Shown in pieces: positions 60,612-64,000 of a stretch of 64,000 bases of DNA; position 1 is the stretch's first letter, and every line of letters starts with the position of its first letter. Origin of the DNA: Bosea sp. F3-2 (GTDB taxonomy: Bacteria; Pseudomonadota; Alphaproteobacteria; Rhizobiales; Beijerinckiaceae); contig NZ_CP042331.1 of NCBI RefSeq assembly GCF_008253865.1, forward strand, positions 4,801,501 to 4,865,500, read 5' to 3'. A program made the position numbers and the translations under genes. The notes beneath the pieces were generated by a model that had not been told where the DNA came from, ran no database searches, and was given only the letters and a program-made list of their open reading frames with translations.

Positions 60612-60639
60612 GGGGCGGGATGTCTGGAATTCCCGCCCC
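60612..60639. terminator. GC-rich hairpin next to the inverted-repeat element
   Basis: Arms GGGGCGGGA (60612-60620) and complement (60631-60639) with a 10-nt loop. It abuts the left end of the 60641-60903 element. No U-run follows, so terminator activity is uncertain. Confidence 0.5.
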
Positions 60640-60640
60640 C

Positions 60641-60903
60641 AGAGGCTGTTATGGACCATGGGATCGATTTGACGCTGGCGCTTTTGCGCGAATGCAAGGA
60701 GTTCGAGGACGCAAACCTTCCGGTTTGCTACGAAGAACGACACGGCAGTCGCGCAAAAGCGCCGCGCCCTGCGGGTGAGGTGAAAACGGCAGAGCTGCAG
60801 CGTCGCACCGCTTGCCGATACGGGCGTATCGGCGGCGCGATGCTCCTCCCATCTCTGCGGTTTTGACCTCATCAAATCGTTCCCATGGTCCATAACAGCC
60901 TCT
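60641..60903. mobile_element. 263-bp MITE-like element with 32-bp terminal inverted repeats and internal stem-loops
   Basis: Terminal repeats 60641-60672 and 60872-60903 match as inverted complements with a single mismatch. Inside are a perfect 15-bp inverted repeat (60677-60691 with 60749-60763), which encloses GCAAACC/GGTTTGC (60711-60728). A second long imperfect stem (about 60775-60794 with 60853-60872) encloses GCCGATACG and its complement (60814-60833). The whole folds like a cross with two arms. No transposase is present and target-site duplications are not evident. It lies 43 bp before the response-regulator gene. Confidence 0.75.
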
Positions 60904-60946
60904 AGTCCGGCATCACGTTCCATCCCTGCACCTCTACAGGACAGAC

Positions 60947-61630
60947 ATGCGCGCATTGATCGTCGAGGACGAGCCGGACCTGATGAGCTTCCTGTCCTCG
61001 CTTCTCACGAATGCGGGGCTGATCGTGGATCGCACCACGACGATCGATGCCGCATTGGCCGCCCTGCGGACGGCGCCCTTCGACATCGCCATCGTCGACC
61101 GGCGGCTGCCGGACGGCGACGGCCTGTCGATCGTCAAGGCGCTCAGCGCCGACGATACGCGCCCGGCCTTCCTGATCCTGACCGCACGCGACGCCAAGAC
61201 CGATGTGATCGAAGGTCTCAATGGCGGGGCAGATGACTATCTGGTCAAGCCCTTCGAGCCGGGGGAACTGCTTGCGCGGCTGCGGGTGATCGTGCGGCGC
61301 CGCCATCCCAGGCGCTCGCTGGTCATCGCGGCCGGCAATCTCTCGCTCGACCTCGAGGGTCGCAGCGCCTGTGTCGGAAGCGAGCCTCTCGACCTGCGCC
61401 GGCGCGAGGCGCTGATCCTCGAAGCGCTCGTGCAGCGCGTCGGCCGCGTCGTCACCCGCGACGTGCTGATCGAGGCGGTCTATGGCTTCGATGACCTGAT
61501 CGAATCGAACACGCTCGAAGCGCAGATCTCGCGGCTGCGCCGCAAGCTCCGGGACGCCGGAGCCCAGGTCGAGATCACTTCGCTGCGCGGCATCGGCTAC
61601 ATGCTGAAGACGAGCGAGGCGGTGCTCTAG
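60947..61630 (+). CDS. OmpR-family response regulator
   Basis: 227 residues. The receiver domain has the acidic pair E7/D8, phospho-acceptor D51 in 'FDIAIVDRRLPDGDG' and the lysine in 'DDYLVKPFEPGELLARL'. The C-terminal winged helix has 'LEAQISRLRRKLRDAGAQVE' region and 'ITSLRGIGYML'. It is the expected partner of the histidine kinase at 61791-63134, which is encoded convergently rather than in the same operon. Targets unknown. Confidence 0.94.
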   Translation: MRALIVEDEPDLMSFLSSLLTNAGLIVDRTTTIDAALAALRTAPFDIAIVDRRLPDGDGLSIVKALSADDTRPAFLILTARDAKTDVIEGLNGGADDYLVKPFEPGELLARLRVIVRRRHPRRSLVIAAGNLSLDLEGRSACVGSEPLDLRRREALILEALVQRVGRVVTRDVLIEAVYGFDDLIESNTLEAQISRLRRKLRDAGAQVEITSLRGIGYMLKTSEAVL

Positions 61631-61658
61631 AGCCTGTCGTGTTTTCACGGAAACGCGG

Positions 61659-61753
61659 GTCATCCCGGACGGAGCGAAGCGAAGATCCGGGATCCATGCC
61701 TGAAGCTTTGTCGGAAACGCTCCGGTATGGATCCCGGGTCAAGCCCGGGATGA
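61659..61753. repeat. Nested palindromic intergenic repeat, family A diverged copy
   Basis: Outer arms GTCATCCCGG (61659-61668) and near-complement (61745-61753), with inner GGATCCAT/ATGGATCC-type arms. Same architecture as 26692-26796 and 38255-38347 but C/T substitutions in both arms that preserve pairing. Lies between the convergent regulator and kinase genes, a likely bidirectional terminator. Confidence 0.8.
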
Positions 61754-61790
61754 TTGCGTGGTTCTTCGAAAAATCAGCAGATTCTAACGC

Positions 61791-63134
61791 TCAATCGCGG
61801 CTGGTGCCGTCCGGCGGGAATGCCAGGCGCACCGTGGTGCCGCCGCCCTCATTGCCGAGAATCGCGATGCTCCCGCCATGGGCGGCCATGATGTCGCGCA
61901 CGATCGTCAGGCCGAGGCCGGCCCCGGTCGAACTGGGCGACATGCGGTTGAATGGCTCCATCGCCTGGTTACGCTTGGTCGCGGCGATGCCGACCCCGTC
62001 GTCGATGACCTCCAGAACAGCTCCGTCGAGGACGCGAACCAGAATGATCGACCTGGCCTTGGCATGGCGCAGGGCATTGTCGACGAGGTTGGCGAGCGCG
62101 GCCCGGACCGTGGGCTCATTGGCGTCGATCATCGCGTGCAGATCGCCTTCCTCCTCCAGTGCGACATCCACGCCATGGCTCAGGACGAGCGGAGCAAGCT
62201 CGGCCAGCACGGAGCGAGCGAGCGCGTTGAGCTGCAGCGGCTCGAAGGGCAGCTCGGTCGCATGCAGGCGCGCGAGCTGCAGCATCGAGGAGACGATGGT
62301 GGTCAGCCGGCTCAGATCCGTGGTCAGCTTCAGGCGCGTCGGCTCGTCCGGAAGTGCGTCGACCCGGCTGCGCATCACCGCGAGCGGTGTGCGCAGCTCA
62401 TGCGCGACATTGTTCATGAAGCGCCGCTGCACCTCCATATTGCCGGCAATCTGGTCGAGCGCCGAATTGAGGGCCGTGGTCAGCGGCATGAGCTCGACCG
62501 GGGTTTCCTCGGTTGGCAGCAATCCACGTGGCGCGCGCGGATCGATGCGGGCTGCCGCTTCGGCGGCGCTGCGCAGCCTTGCGCTGATATAGGAGACCGA
62601 CATCGCGATCGCGGCTGCGATCATGATGCCGAAGACCACCGAGATCGCGAGTGCCGGACCGGCGATCGCACGCAGGAAATAGCCGAGGATCAGGTCCCAG
62701 CCCGGCACGCCGCCGCCGGTTGCGACAATGACGCGGCTGCCATCCTTCTCGATCACGTCGAAGGCGAGCGCATTGTCGCCGCCGACACGCATCTGCGCGG
62801 CGATGGTCGGGCCGTCGAGCCGGATGTCGATGGGCAACCCCGGACGCAACTCTGGCGCATACTCGACGACGGAACGTCCATCGGAGACGAGATACCAGAG
62901 ACGGGGGCTGGCGCGCTCGATCTGCACGAGCCCCGCGGTCTTCTCGACCTGCAGCCCGCTGCCCGTCGATGGCCGTACGCTTTGCTGGATGATTTGTGAG
63001 GTAACGTCGTTGCGTAGAGCGCCGGGGTCTTCGGTGATGAAGGTGAAGGCCAGAACGGCGGCGATGAAGGCCGCGAACAGGACGATGCCCAGCAAGCCCA
63101 GGCGGATCGTGAGGGCGCGCGACAGCGAGGTCAC
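61791..63134 (-). CDS. Two-component sensor histidine kinase
   Basis: 447 residues. N-terminal membrane helix (about 8-32), periplasmic domain (~35-165), second helix (~168-190 'AIAGPALAISVVFGIMIA'), then an HAMP-like linker. The dimerisation H-box is 'FMNNVAHELRTPLAVMRSR' with the phospho-histidine. The ATPase domain has the N-box 'NLVDNALRHAK', G1 'VIDDGVGIA' and G2 'STGAGLGLTIVRDIM'. Convergent with the response regulator, leaving 160 bp with a palindromic repeat between the stops. Signal unknown. The 198 bp upstream hold no gene. Confidence 0.94.
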   Translation of the reverse strand: MTSLSRALTIRLGLLGIVLFAAFIAAVLAFTFITEDPGALRNDVTSQIIQQSVRPSTGSGLQVEKTAGLVQIERASPRLWYLVSDGRSVVEYAPELRPGLPIDIRLDGPTIAAQMRVGGDNALAFDVIEKDGSRVIVATGGGVPGWDLILGYFLRAIAGPALAISVVFGIMIAAAIAMSVSYISARLRSAAEAAARIDPRAPRGLLPTEETPVELMPLTTALNSALDQIAGNMEVQRRFMNNVAHELRTPLAVMRSRVDALPDEPTRLKLTTDLSRLTTIVSSMLQLARLHATELPFEPLQLNALARSVLAELAPLVLSHGVDVALEEEGDLHAMIDANEPTVRAALANLVDNALRHAKARSIILVRVLDGAVLEVIDDGVGIAATKRNQAMEPFNRMSPSSTGAGLGLTIVRDIMAAHGGSIAILGNEGGGTTVRLAFPPDGTSRD

Positions 63135-63332
63135 CAGAGGCCTCCGCTGTCACGAAGGTCCGGAGTGCCGGAATTCACCGGCGACGGCCGCAGGGAAATC
63201 GGTTCAATGTTGCGGGTCGTCACGGAGCCTCTGTGCGGGTATGGCTTGTCGGACAGGGCGCGCCGCCCTGCCTCGCTCTGCATGGACCGTAATAGCGTTG
63301 CCGTTCAACTCTTCCATGGATCTGCCGGCCTG

Positions 63333-64000
63333 ATGCCTGTGTTGCGCACCGTGGCAAGAGCATTTCCACGTTTCTTCGAACCGCGGAAATGCTCTAGGTC
63401 TTTGTTTGATCGCATTTTCTTCACGCGAACCGGCATCCACTTCGCTCGAAAATGCTCCAGGGGGAGCCGTCCGGTCTGGGCGCTGGCGGCGCTGCTCGCG
63501 GTCGTGCCGATTGGAACGACGGCGTTGGCGCAGGGCAAGCCGCCGGCGAAGGAACAGATCCGGCCGGGCCAGCTGCCGACGACATCGCGCAACGATATTC
63601 TGCGATTGGTCGAGGGGGTATTCGATACCGCGTCGAAGACGGTCAGCCTTCCGATCGAACGCGCGTTCGCCCTGTTCGGTGAGCCCAATGCCTATATCGT
63701 CGGTGGTGAGCTGAGCGGCTCCTTCGTTGTCGGCGGGCGGCACGGCAGCGGCGAGTTGCGGTTTGCGGACGGCCCTCCCGAGCCGGTGATCTGGTCGGCG
63801 CTGTCGGTCGGCATAGGCCTCGGCGCCGATTACGGCCGGGTGATCATGCTGGTCTACGGGCTTGACCGGCGGGAGGACGTGTTCGGGGACTATGCCAGCC
63901 TCGGCGGCAGCGCCCATTTCCTGGCGGGCGCCAATGCGACGATCCTGGCCTCGCCGCGCGCGCGGATCGTCCTCATCTCGTCGGGCCTCGGCCTGCGCTT
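63333..64000 (+). CDS. DUF1134 / EipA-like envelope protein, partial (3' end outside window)
   Basis: About 222 residues are visible from ATG 63333. The recognisable protein begins with a hydrophobic signal segment 'RPVWALAALLAVVPIGTTA' ending ALAQ, then a DUF1134 domain: 'IERAFALFGEPNAYIVGGE', 'SALSVGIGLGADYGRVI' and 'GSAHFLAGANATIL'. EipA is a periplasmic beta-barrel-fold protein needed for envelope integrity in Brucella and Caulobacter relatives. Between the only available upstream starts (ATG 63333, GTG 63351, TTG 63402) and the signal segment lies a dispersed repeat (63391-63457) read in frame, giving an odd ~45-residue N-terminal extension. True start uncertain. Confidence 0.8.
   Translation, partial: MPVLRTVARAFPRFFEPRKCSRSLFDRIFFTRTGIHFARKCSRGSRPVWALAALLAVVPIGTTALAQGKPPAKEQIRPGQLPTTSRNDILRLVEGVFDTASKTVSLPIERAFALFGEPNAYIVGGELSGSFVVGGRHGSGELRFADGPPEPVIWSALSVGIGLGADYGRVIMLVYGLDRREDVFGDYASLGGSAHFLAGANATILASPRARIVLISSGLGLR
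63358..63394. repeat. Palindrome adjoining dispersed repeat copy 3
   Basis: Arms GAGCATTTCC (63358-63367) and GGAAATGCTC (63385-63394) are perfect complements. It directly abuts and slightly overlaps the family E repeat, so the two form one ~100-bp composite. Confidence 0.75.
63391..63457 (+). repeat. Dispersed ~65-bp repeat, family E copy 3
   Basis: Same core as the copies at 52139 and 60485, with arms GCATTTTC (63412-63419) and GAAAATGC (63448-63455). Unlike the others it lies inside an open frame, at the 5' end of the EipA-like gene. Confidence 0.88.

Noticed and set aside
60641..60903. Insertion sequence with transposase
   Set aside because: Only 263 bp, no transposase coding capacity and no obvious target duplication; called MITE-like instead. 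Short open frames across it and the adjacent gap look spurious.

Overview
The window is high-GC, densely packed bacterial DNA. Tight ATGA-type overlaps, many ABC uptake systems, a DUF1134 (EipA-type) envelope protein, a beta-ketoadipate pathway and short palindromic intergenic repeats point to an alphaproteobacterium of the Hyphomicrobiales. A soil or plant-associated relative of Bosea or Rhizobium is likely; this is inferred, since no rRNA or marker gene is present. No tRNA, rRNA, CRISPR array, transposase or phage gene was seen.

Region 1 (1-14.5 kb) is a cell-surface polysaccharide and secretion locus. On the minus strand are two GT4 glycosyltransferases, two large GT2-type glycosyltransferases, a tail-anchored protein and a methyltransferase. 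The two large GT2 proteins and the tail-anchored protein share a short 'G-W-x-x-D' module. Next come a small secreted protein made almost entirely of RTX nonapeptides and a type I secretion adaptor/ABC pair (PrsE/PrsD type). A divergent MarR-type regulator and a third glycosyltransferase face them across a 324-bp AT-rich control region.

Region 2 (14.6-26.7 kb, plus strand) is an aromatic-acid operon: LysR, a 6PGDH-like dehydrogenase, a Bug receptor, galD, galB, galC (4-oxalomesaconate to pyruvate and oxaloacetate), a complete Liv-type ABC importer, a MetE-like zinc methyltransferase and a two-domain type I extradiol dioxygenase.

Region 3 (26.8-32.9 kb, minus strand) is the most unusual part. 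A TPP riboswitch with its own promoter precedes a six-gene operon: LuxE-like acid-activating enzyme, LuxC-like acyl reductase, a ThiZ/ThiX/ThiY-type ABC importer and a short-chain dehydrogenase. There are no luciferase genes. The set could import a carboxylated thiamine-related compound and reduce it stepwise to an alcohol.

Region 4 (33-45.7 kb) holds a gamma-glutamyltransferase, a second complete Liv importer, pobA with a divergent AraC regulator, and pcaI-pcaJ-pcaB-pcaL. It would take 4-hydroxybenzoate to protocatechuate and run part of the beta-ketoadipate pathway; pcaGH and pcaF are not in the window.

Region 5 (45.9-59.6 kb) has a PACE efflux protein with a divergent LysR, then two oligopeptide-type ABC systems. 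They comprise two binding proteins, two permease pairs and one ATPase pair, with two convergent RpiR regulators between them and an alpha/beta hydrolase at the end.

Region 6 (59.8-64 kb) has an outer-membrane beta-barrel protein, a 263-bp structured inverted-repeat element, a convergent OmpR-type regulator and histidine kinase, and the start of an EipA-like gene whose 5' end contains a dispersed repeat.
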